DNA of 64,000 nucleotides, from positions 5,006,295 through 5,070,294 of the forward strand of contig CM051463.1 in the NCBI GenBank assembly GCA_028095005.1. Direction: 5' to 3'. Origin of the DNA: Rhynchospora pubera. Its lineage: Eukaryota > Streptophyta > Magnoliopsida > Poales > Cyperaceae. A program made the position numbers and the translations under genes. Below are positions 37,640 to 49,868 of the stretch, piece after piece. Below the pieces are notes generated by a model that saw nothing but the letters and a program-made list of their open reading frames with translations, was not told the DNA's origin and made no database searches. Positions within the stretch are counted from its first letter, which is position 1. The number at the start of each line of letters is the position of its first letter.

Positions 37640-37990
37640 CATAAAGAAGTATTCATGTACTATAGTGTACTTGTTTGAATTTCTACATTTGAACTATTCA
37701 TAGCATACTGGTATTCTTGATATTCTATGTGCTAGTTTGACAGTGATGAAGCCATCTTTGTATCCAAATTATATGCTGATTTGCGAATTGTATTGGGTGA
37801 TATTATCGGTAATGAAAGTATTCAAGCACTTTTTGTGGTAAAAGTAATAGCGCACTCAATAATTACTTTAATTTAAGTTAAAATTAAAATTAATATTGCA
37901 AGTTCAATGACGTACTAATAGGTTGGTCATTTACCGTATATGCGAAAATTTGCATACAACACAAGCGTGTTTCTATTTATTTTTTTCAAA
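37640..37990. repeat. Relic of a PLP 3' flank (third copy footprint)
   Basis: It follows the PLP2 3' flank (35150-35530) in order: GTGATGAAGCC..TTTGTAT, AATTATATG.TGATT.G.GAATTGT, TATTCAAGCACT, TTCAATGACGTA, TTTGCATA and GCGTGTTTCTA. No PLP exon lies between this relic and PLP2, so the coding part of this copy has been deleted. Confidence 0.6.
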
Positions 37991-39570
37991 AAAGGTTGGG
38001 AGCGCCATTTAATCTCAGTAGTGGTGTCAAAGGCAGACTTTTTGACGTTATGACGTTATTTTATTTATAATTATTAATGTATGTCTTATGTATATTTTTT
38101 TGGTGTTTCGTATAATATGAATGATAGTTAAATGTTGCTTGCCACATAAATAATTATGATTAGATCCGTCACAAACAATCTAAAGTTCATGCACTGTCTT
38201 CTTTTTTCTTTCTTTATTTGCTGTAAATTGTGCTGTATAGACTTTCGTGTTGCAAGTTGCACTACCACACAAAAAGGCTTTTGCAACTCTAAATTAGCAA
38301 CCGTTATTTATAAAAACAGACATTTGCTAAATCTATGGCATTATCGTGATATAAAGTTCAAACCTTTACCACTGTTTTAAAATAAAACAGTCATTGAAAG
38401 TTAAGCGTGAAAAAAACGAATGAAAAATTCCTAGAAACATTGTGACTGTTAATATTAAATAACTGTCACAAAATACTTTAATGACTGTTAAATAAAAATA
38501 ACAGTTGTTGTAAACAATTGACTGATAATTGGACGACTTGTGCTTTGACAAGTGGGTCCGATTCTTTTGCAACTGTCTATATTTAATAATGGTTGTCATA
38601 CCATTTTCCCGGCCTTTTATGACCGTTTTTAATAACAGTTGCAGAACATCATTTAAAACATTCACACCTTGGATTACCAATCAAATGCTAATTATTTGCT
38701 CAAAACAAGCAATGTTTCAACGTATATATAATAAGATATATACAATGAAATTCTTAATAGATTTGTTCAAAAAAGAAGGAAAGAAATTTTTGGTAGGTAT
38801 ACCGATTATGTGCTATTAAACTAATTACAATGATTTTATCAGCCACTATCATATATATTTGCCGATATATTATGTAACAAAATTTTAAATTACATAAAAC
38901 CATATCATATTTTGCCTTCAACATAAACCGTATCATATAAGTTCAAGATTATTCAATTAGATTTTCCAAAAAAAAAAAAGATTTTCCTTTCGGGTCTGTA
39001 GCATGTACACGAGCTGCAAATAATAGCCGCCGACATAAATGTGCGGTTGGCACCGTTGGAGTTAGTCCTAACCTTGGATTAGTGACTAACATTTTCCAAT
39101 GTTAGTCGGGTTAGCGATCCGAAGATTAGTGTTAATTTGATATTAATAATGATAATTGGTATTAATTATTATAATTATATAATAAATTAATAATTAAAAA
39201 TAATAATTTATTATGTAATAATTAATTAATTATTAATTAATAATAGACAATAATAATAATTTATAATAATGATTTATTATGTAATGAATAATAATTCATA
39301 AAAAATAATATTAATTAATATTAAATAATTAATAAACTTAAAAATTAATAATAGTTAATCATTAGTAATAATTAACAATTAATAAATAATAATTAAAATT
39401 TAATAATAAATAATAAGTACTGTTTAATAATGATTATAAAATTTTAAAATAAAAATCAATATAATAATTACAATAATAATGATTAATAACAATATATAAT
39501 TAAATAAATAGTAATTTTTAACTAATAATTAATAATATGGAATTAAAATAATTTGTAATAATAATTACTA

Positions 39571-39698
39571 ATTAATTTTAATAATTGTAGTAGTAATTAA
39601 TAATTAATTTTAATAATTGTAATATTAATAAATAATTAATTTTAATAATTGTAATAATAATTATTAATTAATTTTAATAATTGTAATAATAATTAATA
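39571..39698. repeat. AT-rich minisatellite, four 32-bp units
   Basis: The unit begins ATTAATTTTAATAATTGTA and repeats at 39571, 39603, 39635 and 39667 with a few changes, inside a very AT-rich part of the CACTA element. Confidence 0.75.
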
Positions 39699-41353
39699 AT
39701 TAACATTAATTGTATAAATTTAAATATTCTGTAATATAAAAAATATAAAATATTTAATAATGGTTATTATAATCACTACCACAGAAAAGGGCTTTTGCAA
39801 CTATCTAACGTGTTTTGCTTAAACTTTAGTAATAAATGGTTAGAATACATTATCTAGTAATAAATTACTATTCATCAATTAATCACTACTTCTTATAAAA
39901 GCACAGATCTAAAAAGTGTTAAACTACTAGATCTAGTGTGTATACACCTTTTTGTGTCACTCAAGCAATTCGATTTGTACTAGATGTCAATAGATAGATG
40001 AAATGATAATATGTTTTGGATTTACATCTAAAATAAAAAGAACGTTTATTAGAATAATAATTATTTAGATGTCAATAGATAGACCAAAATATAATATGTT
40101 TTGAATTTATATTTAAAATGAAAAGAGCATTGATTAGAATAATAATTATTTTTACTATTTTAGAAAGAGGACACATGCGAAAATTTTTTATCATTACAAT
40201 ATTTCAAATATCTTTGTTATAAAGAAGTATATATTTTTAATAAATTATGTTTTCTATGTTGATATGATAATTTTGATAGAGTTTTAATAATATGGTTACA
40301 ATTAACACTACCTTTAAAATAATAAATACATAAATCTACATTCTAATTATCGATGCACATCGTTGAAATATGCAGTAAATATTAAAATTATATAAGAAGG
40401 CACGCTTCATTATTTATTTTTTTTCTTGGAATTTTTCATTATTTTTTTACTATTAATTCTTTGGCATGCGCACTTTCTAAATTTTTACGATCTGTCATAG
40501 TTAGTCATATTCGTTCATTTTTAAATCTCTTGATTGAGTATGAAATCAACTTCAAATTTTATAGGACTTATGTGAAAATGCATCGCTCGTTAAAACGAAA
40601 AAGATCAATAGCTTATATTTGACATTTAAATTTTAAAATTTAAAATATTAATGAAAAAGTAAAGTTGTGGCATTTGATAACACCCTAAGCTTGTGACAAT
40701 AGAAGAGAAATTATAACAAATACAAGAGAATAAAAAAATTGAGGATAGTATACAAGTAATCTTTAAAAGTTGAGAAATTTATCAATATTTTCTTGACGTG
40801 CTTTATAGACTCAAATTTAATGCTCATTTATAAAATGTAACAACAATTGTCAAAAATATATTAGGTCGTTAATTTAAAATTATGAACAGAGATGAATGAT
40901 TAAGATTCTAGTCCGTTTTAGATTTCTCCTCACTATTGAAATGTAATTTAATTGAATAATACACGGACGAAATTATGCCATAATGCAGTTCAATAGATTG
41001 ATTAAAATACTTATATTTCATATATCTATAAGAGATATAGTTGGTCAATTTGTTAAATTTATTAATTATGTTATTAATGTATCAAAAGTATCAATGTCCG
41101 TTCATATTGAATCAGACAGATCTACGCCAACTTTCCAATAGTACCAAGTACTGACCATGCTTGCACACAAAGTCACAAAGACAATGTCGCGGTGCCCGCT
41201 CTCTCTAATCCCAACCTTCCAATAGTCTTCCTATCAACAACAACGTACGTCCAGATCTAAGCCACCTCTGCGATCCGCACCTCAAATAGTCGACCAATCA
41301 GAATTCAGAACACAACATAAGTATTATCATTCCCCATTTACATTTCTTGCAAA

Positions 41354-41740
41354 TCAAATCTCCTTCTCTTTCTTATCAAGCCTTCGAGAAATAGCAATGG
41401 CACCGAAGATAGAGAAGAAGCCAGCGACAACATAGGAGAAGGGATAGAAGAAGGCGGTGGAGATGAAGCCCAAGGCCGAGAAGAGGATCTTGGTGGTCAC
41501 GAATGGTGGGATCGGGCGGTGGAGTTTGCATCAAAGGGATGCTCGGTGGTGGCCACGTCGTGGTCGGTGGAATTGATGAAGGCGCTCGAAGAAGCGACGA
41601 GGATTTGAGGTGGGAGGCGAGCATCGAAGAGGCGGTGGAGAGCAGTCATGGCAGATCCCACGTCGTCTTCCTCCAACCGACTCAACGTGTAAAAATCTTG
41701 TGAAGCGTGTGCTGGTGGTGTCGATCAGGCCGTCGACGCA
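41354..41740 (-). pseudogene. Captured gene fragment in the CACTA, membrane-protein-like tail (- strand)
   Basis: On the - strand 41500-41354 reads as 48 codons with strong C/G-ending codon bias. They encode a hydrophobic stretch (KILFSALGFISTAFFYPFSY, then VVAGFFSIFGAIAISRRLDK) and end in KKEKEI and a stop, like the cytosolic tail of a membrane protein. Just upstream (41685-41497) another frame reads SRLEEDDVGSAMTALHRLFD and on to ARLPPQILVASSSAFINSTD with the same codon style, then hits a stop. The two frames join only with a frameshift. The composition contrasts with the AT-rich flanks, so host-gene capture followed by decay is inferred. I do not recognise the donor gene. Confidence 0.5.
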
Positions 41741-41989
41741 CCAGCAAAGAAGAACAGGTAATTTCCTACCGAAATAGTGTGAACATGTTATTAGAGAATA
41801 GAATAATGTGAACATTTTTCGTGTATTAAGTTCTGTTGAGATCATTGGCGTGGTAATTCAATTTCTTTCTTTGTGCATCAAAGCTTCATACTTCATCTTA
41901 TTAAATTTATGGGATTGTATTGGTGTTGTGATAGCTTCTCTGAATTGCTCTTTTTTCCTACGTTTTGAGTACAGGTCCACGTTTTAGTA

Positions 41990-42300
41990 TGAGAAAAGGA
42001 CAAATATTAGACGAGTGGAACAAATGCAAGGCATGGAGAAGAACCTTATGCTGAAAAAAGAATACAACAAGGTATTCCTCTCTTTTTATTAACAAATTAC
42101 CACAAATCTTTTGTGCTATGTTCAAAATCATCAGCATTCGAAAGCTTATTTTAAACATGTTTTTTAACAGCAACCCTGAATGTTCAGTACCAGAATCCTG
42201 TCCCCTATCTACCACTAGCCACCAGCAACATACCAACAGCCAGCGAATCAAGGAAGTGCATATGGAAGCCAAGGGTATGGACAACTAGTTGCATATCTGA
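41990..42300 (+). pseudogene. Captured exon-like fragments in the CACTA (+ strand, Gln/Tyr/Pro-rich)
   Basis: One frame to 42071 reads RVEQMQGMEKNLMLKKEYNK, helix- and coiled-coil-like, directly before GTATTC. A good acceptor (TTTTTTAACAG) ends at 42170, giving a plausible 99-bp intron. Beyond it, different frames read QYQNPVPY and, from 42219, PPATYQQPANQGSAYGSQGY, a low-complexity tail as found in RNA-binding proteins. Stops and frame changes show decay. Donor not identified. Confidence 0.4.
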
Positions 42301-42612
42301 GAAGTAAATCGGGAGTGCTGTGGCCGAACGTGTGTATAGAGAAATATTTTGTTTTCCTTTTTTGTACTAGGAGAGAATTGTAATTGGGATTGTAATTTTG
42401 TTAGTTGATATTTTGATGTCTAATTGATTAATCATGTTTTTTATCTTCTGTTGTTCTATTTGATTCTTTTGATGTCTAATTGAGATTAATTGGCTTGTCA
42501 AGTGTTTATTGCTCATGGTTTTAGTTATGGTAATTAGGCTGGATTCTACTAGAGGATTTGACAATCGATACTGTACTGGTCAGATATGGTGGGTACGAAG
42601 AACATGATGTAA

Positions 42613-42674
<62 letters not shown>
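42613..42674. repeat. (AAT)n microsatellite
   Basis: About 20 uninterrupted trinucleotide units, with shorter AAT runs just downstream, in the right part of the CACTA element. Confidence 0.9.
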
Positions 42675-42677
<3 letters not shown>

Positions 42678-43551
42678 TTGTAAAATAATAATAATAATAA
42701 ATAATGTATAATAATAAAAGGATAACGACTGTTATTTACTAGTTAGAATGTTAGATATATATGGTAGGTACGAAGAGCAGAATAAAAGAGAAAAAAGAAC
42801 GAGCTTTCTCTGACTGTTTTTATGAAATAACAGTCATCGAAACAATCCTTTTGCATTTGTTTTTATTAAATAACAGTTCTTAATCCCAACCATTCTGTGA
42901 CTGTTCTTACGTAATAACAGTCATTAATTTAGTAACTGTTATTATCCCTTTAGCAACTCCCGGATTAGCAACTCTCTCATACAGTTGTAGAATGTATTGT
43001 TTTAACAGTTGTAAAATGGAAAATTTGTAGTAGTGTTGAAAGATAGTCTGATGACACACCCGTTATGCTCAAGACTATGCAAAACGTACGGTAACAAAAT
43101 AACTAGTAGTGGTACTGTAAAACTCTGAAGACTATATAAATTTGCATGAAAAATTGATTATATGTAAGAAGATGAGACACTTGTCTAATTGGTTGTGTTA
43201 AGTGTCAATTTGCATGAGTTCAGATGAGCCATTGTCTAATTGCATGAAAAAAAATGGCCACGTGTAGAGAGATGAGACATGTGTCTCTTTGCATGGGTTA
43301 CGTGGCAGTGTGTTTGTGTAATGTGTTCTCTCTTGTTGCACGTTTTGACCAAGCTTCGAATCAATATTTTAATTTAATGCCTAATCTCCTTATAAAATCT
43401 CTCTAATAATAATATGCATTTACCTCTCTTACATCCAAAAAAAAAACTTAACTCTGAAATCAATAAGGACTGGCATGCACAAACCCAAGAGAGCCTAGAG
43501 AAATGGTTAAGAAACTCCAAAGAATCCAATCTGGCTCTCAAACCTTGACCT

Positions 43552-43800
43552 CAGGGCTGTCAAACGTGTGAGATGGAACGGAAATCCATCATTCCGTTTC
43601 CATTCCACTTTAAATACGAAACAGAAAATCATTCCATTTCGTTAAACGGAACGGAAATTTCACTTTCACATTCATTTTACATTGAAATTTCTCATTTCAA
43701 CGTTCCATTTCCATTCCGTTTCTGAAAATGAAACTACTTTTCCTTCCACTTCTGTTCTATTTCAGACGGAACGAAACGGAAACGTTCGAAATCATTGAAA
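43552..43800. mobile_element. hAT-type MITE, copy 4 (right end lost)
   Basis: The left end CAGGGCTGTCAAACG and the GGAACGGAAAT-type interior match the family, but no right terminus is found before the BAHD pseudogene begins. Confidence 0.55.
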
Positions 43801-43815
43801 ATAACTCCATCAAAC

Positions 43816-44350
43816 AACCTTTGTTGGACCGAACTCTCCTTCGTGCCGACTCAATCGAAAAATTATGTTCGACCCTTTTTTGTATATAAACGATCCGAAA
43901 TCCGTGATTCCCCTAGATTTTTCAATATCAAACACTTGCTCCATCTTTAAGATCTCCAAGAGGCAGATCAATGCACTGAAGCTTCGTTGCTGTGACACAG
44001 CCAAAGTTCTCTTATCCAATTAGTAATGTGGCCAAAATGTTGTATGAAGCTACAAACCTAGGTGATGAATATATCAGATCTGTGATTGACTATTTGGAAA
44101 CAACCGATATGAGCCTTCTGACTTGCGTGTCACCAGCTGGCTCGGGATGTCAATGTACAATGTCGACTTTGGAATGGGGCAACCAATACTTTGTGCACCT
44201 GCATTCATGTGGTCCAGTGGATATGTGTACCTTATAGATAATCCAGGGAAAGATTCTGGTATGTTTGTTGCGGTTTCACTGGAACAAGAAAGCATGGCAG
44301 TATTCAGGGAGTTGCTCTTTGATGAGCTCGCTAATTGCTGCATTGCATGA
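43816..44350 (+). pseudogene. BAHD acyltransferase pseudogene (HCT/SHT-like), centre deleted
   Basis: BAHD enzymes transfer acyl groups from CoA thioesters to alcohols or amines. Here 43818-43990 carries the middle of the N-terminal domain (PLLDRTLLRADS, then CSIFKISKRQINALK), and 44000-44350 carries the C-terminal domain (SNVAKMLYEATN, DDEY-like DEYIRSVIDYLET, then VTSWLGMSMYNVDFGMGQP and a family-typical end). The hallmark DFGWG is altered to DFGMG. About 200 residues between the two halves are missing, and the N-terminal part with the HXXXD motif is not present. At least two frame changes and an in-frame stop (near 43870) are needed to follow it. It is certainly non-functional. No intact relative is in the window. 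Confidence 0.78.
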
Positions 44351-44351
44351 A

Positions 44352-45480
44352 TGAAGTCTGTGTCGTTCATCACTTACAGGCTCGAGTGAAAAATGATTGC
44401 ATCAGCAATTAGTTCTTACCTATCTTGTTCATTGTTTTTTAAAAAACTAAAAGATAATAAAGGCAAGGAGAATCATCATGATCATTTCATTTTTGTTTTC
44501 AAAATATTAATTTAATTATAAAGTAAAATTATGGTTCCGAAATTCGGATTCGGAGTGAGTATTAAGCCAAGGAATATTGGGCCAAGGAGTCGAATCAGCG
44601 ATGGATGACTAAAAAAAACTGAAGTGATTCGGCCTAGGAGTATTGAGCTAAGGAGTCCAATCGGGGATGACTAAGAAAAACTGAAGTGATTCGGATAAAA
44701 AACTCGAACTAAAAAAAAAAATATATATTTAATAACTTTAAAAATCAGTAAAAATTATTAAAATAAAAAATATTTTTGCAAAAATAACTACCTTTTTAAT
44801 GGAAGTTAAAAAAAATATGTAATGTATAGCATTATCTTGGTCTCTTTTCATATTTGTTTCAAGAAATTCTATATTTCAGAGGATATGTTAGTGTGCCACT
44901 GTTAGTTTAAAAATGTTAATTTTTAGTTCTACAGACAAAGTATTAACACGTCTAGGCAAAAAAAAAAAATGTACAAAATAATAATACTAAAGCTGAATAC
45001 TTAACTGAATGCGTCAAATTAAGTAGAAAATTGCTGAATACTTAACTGAATACTTAACTAAGTAGGAAATTGTTGAATACTTAACTGAATACATCAAATT
45101 AAGTAGGAAATTGATGAATTCAGCAATTTAAAGTCAATAAAGTGCTAAATGAAGTAGGAAATTGATGAATTCAGCAATTTAGAGTGAATAAAGTACACTT
45201 TAAATTGCTATTAATTAAGCAACTCACAAATCTATCTACACCAATTAACCAAATTGTTATTTTCAAAATTATTTGTCAAAGAAAAAAAAATCACAACTAA
45301 CAAATCTATCTACACCAATCAACCAAATAATTTTTTTGAAAGCTTTACATTGAGGAAAACACGCAATAATCACAAAAACATAAAAATTTCAAGACAAGAA
45401 GTAAGTGCATCAATTTAATTAGGTCGTTAATTACAATTTTTTATTAATTAAGCACTAAAATGTAAAATTCATGACCAAGA
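44352..45480. other. Repeat-rich intergenic DNA, likely Copia leader or flank
   Basis: A two-unit imperfect tandem repeat lies at about 44565-44695 (GGAGTC.AATC.G.GATG ... CTGAAGTGATTCGG). Tandem repeats of ATTGCTGAATACTTAACTGAA type lie at 44990-45190, and a third pair (AAATCTATCTACACCAAT) at 45228 and 45303. The 100 or so bases before 45480 follow a primer-binding site on the - strand and are probably retrotransposon leader. No coding sequence. Confidence 0.5.
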
Positions 45481-45491
45481 CTCTGATACCA
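45481..45491 (-). other. Primer-binding site of a Copia-type element
   Basis: On the - strand TGGTATCAGAG lies two bases inside the LTR end at 45494, matching the initiator-Met tRNA primer site apart from its last base. Confidence 0.7.
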
Positions 45492-45527
45492 ATTGTAGGA
45501 AGTGATATTTGTGCTTCTTTTAATTTT

Positions 45528-46618
45528 GGGAAAATTAGATATTTGCCACCTCAAAGTTAGAAAATTAAAAATTTGTCACTTCAAAGTTCACTCTTTGAAA
45601 ATTGCCACTCCAAATACAATTAACTTATAAAATTGCCACTTTTAGTGTATCAATCACCTCTTCTCATATACAATTTTTCGTATAGACAAAAATACCCTTG
45701 ACTTCCTATTTCCTTGTCATTAAAACCCAACTCTATCTCTAGCAACGACAGCCTAACTTCTCTCTGGTCTAGCCATGATCTCTCGAAATCTAGCCTTACA
45801 ATGTCGTTCTTTCCAATATACCATCTTCTGCTCTTTTCAGTATGGCACTAATTTTCTTAGAAGAGTGCCAGGTAGGTATTGCATCTCGATGGTGTGGTCC
45901 CTTAATGTATAATCCATAAATTATGTCAAATTTATGATAAAATTTCTCAACAATAATATTCAAATATATGAACTGTGTACTTTCAACTTATACTACATAT
46001 AATATCAAATTCCACTTAAATTAAATAGGAAATTTTTTCACTGACGGATTGCAAAAAGGAATCTTCACTCTAAATCAACTTGTGTTGGTGTGAAAAGTAA
46101 GAATTGACTAAAGAGAGGAAAAAAAATCAACGAGTATTAGTACATGGGCAGCTCGAATAAGCAATTTGTGGCGTTGCAGGAGCATTGGATTGTCGAACGA
46201 AGGAAGTCTCGTGGCTAGGATTTGCGGGCATGTGAAGAGAGAGTCGCCAAAATCATGAGGTTTGGCTTAGAAGGAAAGAGCGACATCAATGAAGTTAGTG
46301 TTTCGAGAGATCATGGCCAAACCAGAAAGAAGGGTTGTTGTCACTGGAGGAGGAGATAAGATTTTTAATGGCAGTTTAGAGAAAGGAGCACAGGCACGGT
46401 GGGATAGGAAACTGGGAAATGAGAAGAGGAGGAATAGAATTAAGAAAAGGGTATTTTAGTCAATACTAAAAATTGTATATGAAATGGGGTGATTGCTGTA
46501 CTAAGAGTGGCAAATTTCTGATTTTTTTGTATTTGAGGTGGTAATTTTCAAAGAGTGAACTTTGGAGTGACAAATTTCTAATTTTCGAATTTTGAAGTGG
46601 CATGTATCTAATTTTTCC
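45528..46618. mobile_element. Non-autonomous MULE with long terminal inverted repeats
   Basis: 1091 bp with a perfect 9-bp target duplication TTTAATTTT (45519-45527 and 46619-46627). The ends are GGGAAAATTAGATA and TATCTAATTTTTCC. The inverted repeats run through GCCACCTCAAAG, TTCACTCTTTGAAAAT, GGGTATTTT and on to GCCATGATCTCTCGAAA, about 300 bp per arm. GGGAAAAT ends are typical of plant Mutator-like elements. No transposase. It landed inside the Copia LTR. Confidence 0.87.
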
Positions 46619-48336
46619 TTTAATTTTCAAATCACATTTAATACTAATTAACACAAGAACAAGTATAGGAACTAGTGGATAGACATATATAATAATACAA
46701 GTATAGAAAATTGTTATGCACAAGTATAGGTATAAGTTCTGACCAAAACTCTTGGAGTCGGTGGCATGCTCTCTAATACCTCCTCTCCTTTCATCTTAGG
46801 TCCACCAAGAAGATTAACTAATCTCTAGTTTTTGTGCTAGTAAGAAATAGAGAAGCTAATCCACCAAAATCTTTCTTCAATTAATTAATAATTTAATTAA
46901 TTGTGACTAATGCTCAACACATGAGGTAAACCTAGAGAGCTTGAGATAAAATAAAATCGGAGAAACAAAATTTTTCTTCACCTTTGGAAGTGGTGGCCTA
47001 TATCGGAGGAGGAATAGAGAGTGTATTTGAATTTTTTATTTCTCAAATAAGTGCTCCTTATATAAGTAACAAACCCTACCTAATCACATTAGACAAAAAA
47101 GACATAAATGCTTCTCTCTTGGCCAGCCTCTTTATGGGCTCAAATGAGCCTCTTGAAATGCTCTAAAGGTCCAATAATTCATTTAATTATTGATCCCTTC
47201 ATTTACTTTATACTTGGGCTTCTAATTTAATATTTAAATAAAAATTCATGTACTTAATATAATTCCAACAATTATATTAAAATGTGTTGGACAAAATTAA
47301 TTATCAACTTATTAACATTTTTTTAGGATTAACATATGTATTATTTTATTTATGTATGATTCTTTTGACTTAATTAATTATAACGATTTGTAACGGTATA
47401 TAATTAATTAATCAACTTGTCATACTTTCAATTCTTTAATGCAAATAAAATTAAATAATGCAATATTTGTTAAAACTTCTATTTGTGTGACTCTCTAGAA
47501 TTTATGTCATGTTGGTCATGAAAATTAAATTGTTATTTATTTTCAATAATCATAAGCGGTATCTAGCAATACGTTAGATTCCCAATTAACATAAATAAAT
47601 ACTGTATTGTTATAGTATTTCAATCCTGCATAAGAAATAAAGTATTTTCTTTTTTCATTCTCATGTCACATGATATCACTATATAATCTAAGATAGAAAT
47701 GTGTCATTGTGGCATATTATACATATCTTGATTTAAAGTTGATTGTACAAGTTGCTAGCAAACAATCTAATTCAATCAAGGAGCCCAATAGATATCACCA
47801 CTCACTAGGTATACTTATGAGGGACATACAATTTTCTTGATGAACAACTTTCTTCCGCACAATTCAAGAGAACATAAATAAAGTCCATATAACAGTCTTT
47901 CTCATGAATCAACGGTAGACGATATTTATTGAATCTATCATCATATGAAAAAGTTGAATCATCTCGAACTTAGAATCAAACTCATATGAGATAAACAATG
48001 ACACATAACACAATCCATATATTTGTTTCATTGAGTCATGTCATATGCTATGTTCCAATAATATACACATGTGCAATTAAGTTAGTAACTTGTTACCTAT
48101 GATTTGTAAAACTTAATTGTCACTTAACATGCAACTAATCTTTTTATGATAATTATTGTTCCTTATTAATTATCAAGATTATGAACAGTTTAGATTTATT
48201 ATTGTCATTTAAACATAAATGAAACATAGAGATCCACAATTCAGATCATCAACCTGAATGATATGTCAAAAATAAAATTAAGGGACAAATGATAAAACAT
48301 CGTCAATAATGATGTGGGCTAAGATAACCTATCAGG

Positions 48337-49868
48337 GCTTTTAAATTTATACCCAAATATGCTCGATTTCAACTGTAAACGTACAACCTATGTTGAGTAT
48401 TCGGGGTCAATCCACAGGAATAATTACTCGAGTTTTTCTAAACATTAGCTTAACCAATTTGATCGGGTAAAAATGGATGGTGAAGAATTATATAGTTTCG
48501 AGGATAAATGAATAATAAAATAAAATAAGAAAAATAAAATGGTTCTATTTAGAAAGTAAGTTTTGCTAAACAGATACAAATTAGGGTTTATGATTGATTG
48601 ACTTTCTGTTTAATTTTTGTTCCCAAACTGTCCGCTTACTTTCGTAACGACCAGTTTGTGAACTAGAGCAATTAGTTATAGACCAGTTAAATTGTTTCTA
48701 GGATGGCACAGACAACTCGTCTGTAATCCAATCGATTACTCTCTCTTAACTCTAGTTATACACAATTTATCAGTTTCTACTTTTTTTACTTAGCAGTTAA
48801 TTGGCCTAATTAATTTTCCTATAATCTTTCTTTCGACAGTTGAAGTTCTTTCAACTAAACCAATTAAACTCTTAATCTAAGTTTCAACTTTTGTTCCTTT
48901 ACTTAAACCTTATAAGATTATTACTTGGATCTAAGATTTTCCTCAACTTTCGTCTGTTGGGAATAGATCTCCATTTCTGGTCTTTGATCTAGATCTCATC
49001 TTTCGAACTATTGATCCCCAATTAGTATTGTTATACATAAATCTGTCTAAATTTGGTTGGGTTTAACTTCCTAATCATTCAAGAATGGTCTAATCTTGAT
49101 CGAAAAATACCAAATTGACCTAAACAGTTCAAGAATAACAAATTAAAACATAAAAACACAAGTCATAAAACAAAGTAAACAAATAGCAAACTAATCTATT
49201 AATGCAAACTAAATTAAACATCTATTTATCAACCATAACTCTTGATCAAATTACTCGAGTATGATCATCATAACAACAAATATCAAGGTATCAAACATTA
49301 TTACATAAACAAACAAGAAATATTAAAAGATTACAACAAATCAAATGTGAATCCCTTGCTTGACTGTTGTGGCATGAACTGAACTTCTCGCTTAACTTCT
49401 CGTCCTGACAACTGAAGACAAGCGACCAGCTCACTTCTCCTCTGCTATCGCGTAACTTCTCTGTAAAATTAGAAAGACTGAATTCTAGAGATCCCTCTCT
49501 TTTATAGTGACGGAAAAGAACCGCCGAGGGCAGGAGTGCACTCAGAAATGGGTCCAATCGTGGCAGAAATCATGTTGGAGTGGTTACCAAATAATCATCT
49601 TGAATGTGCAAACTGCTTGATAGATCTCCTAGCGGTCCGCTTACAGTTGTAGTCTGCCTAATCCATTCTGTCCGACACTCTATTGAGTCCCTTGAAAATT
49701 GTTATTAAATGTAGATTTGATGCCACATTTGATGATTATTATGTCAAAATGCAAAAGAGTATGGCAGTACTTAAAAACTAATAAAAACAAGTAAAAACTA
49801 AGTTAAAATCTCATAAAGTCAATATAATTTTAGTCCAAATTGGATCAATACCTATATATGAAAATGTC
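48337..49868. mobile_element. Possible insertion inside the Copia LTR (LARD/LTR-like, uncertain)
   Basis: CCTATCA occurs on both edges (48330 and 49867), and the sequence between differs in style from the LTR around it. It contains GAGTATTCGGGGTCAATCC, a phrase of the type found in non-coding plant LTR derivatives. No inverted repeats or coding sequence seen. The boundaries are a guess. Confidence 0.35.

Larger units (their letters stand above)
38260..43035. mobile_element. Non-autonomous CACTA transposon (4.8 kb) with gene-like cargo
   Basis: Left end CACTACCACACAAAAAGGC, right end reading CACTACTACAAATTTTCC on the opposite strand, and a perfect 3-bp target duplication TTG (38257-38259 and 43036-43038). 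Subterminal regions (about 38280-38650 and 42815-43010) are full of TGACTGTTATT / AATAACAGTCA dyads, as expected of transposase-binding repeats. No transposase is recognisable. The middle is very AT-rich (39120-39760), then becomes GC-richer with coding-like sequence (41200-42300). A second CACTACCACAGAAAAGGGC end at 39774 has no matching partner or target duplication, so it is an internal copy or a nested remnant. Confidence 0.85.

Noticed and set aside
41397..41435. Histone H2B-like start (MAPKIEKKPAT) on the + strand, with CCAAT upstream
   Set aside because: Only 11 codons before in-frame stops. The - strand over the same bases has a longer frame with strong codon bias and a membrane-protein character.
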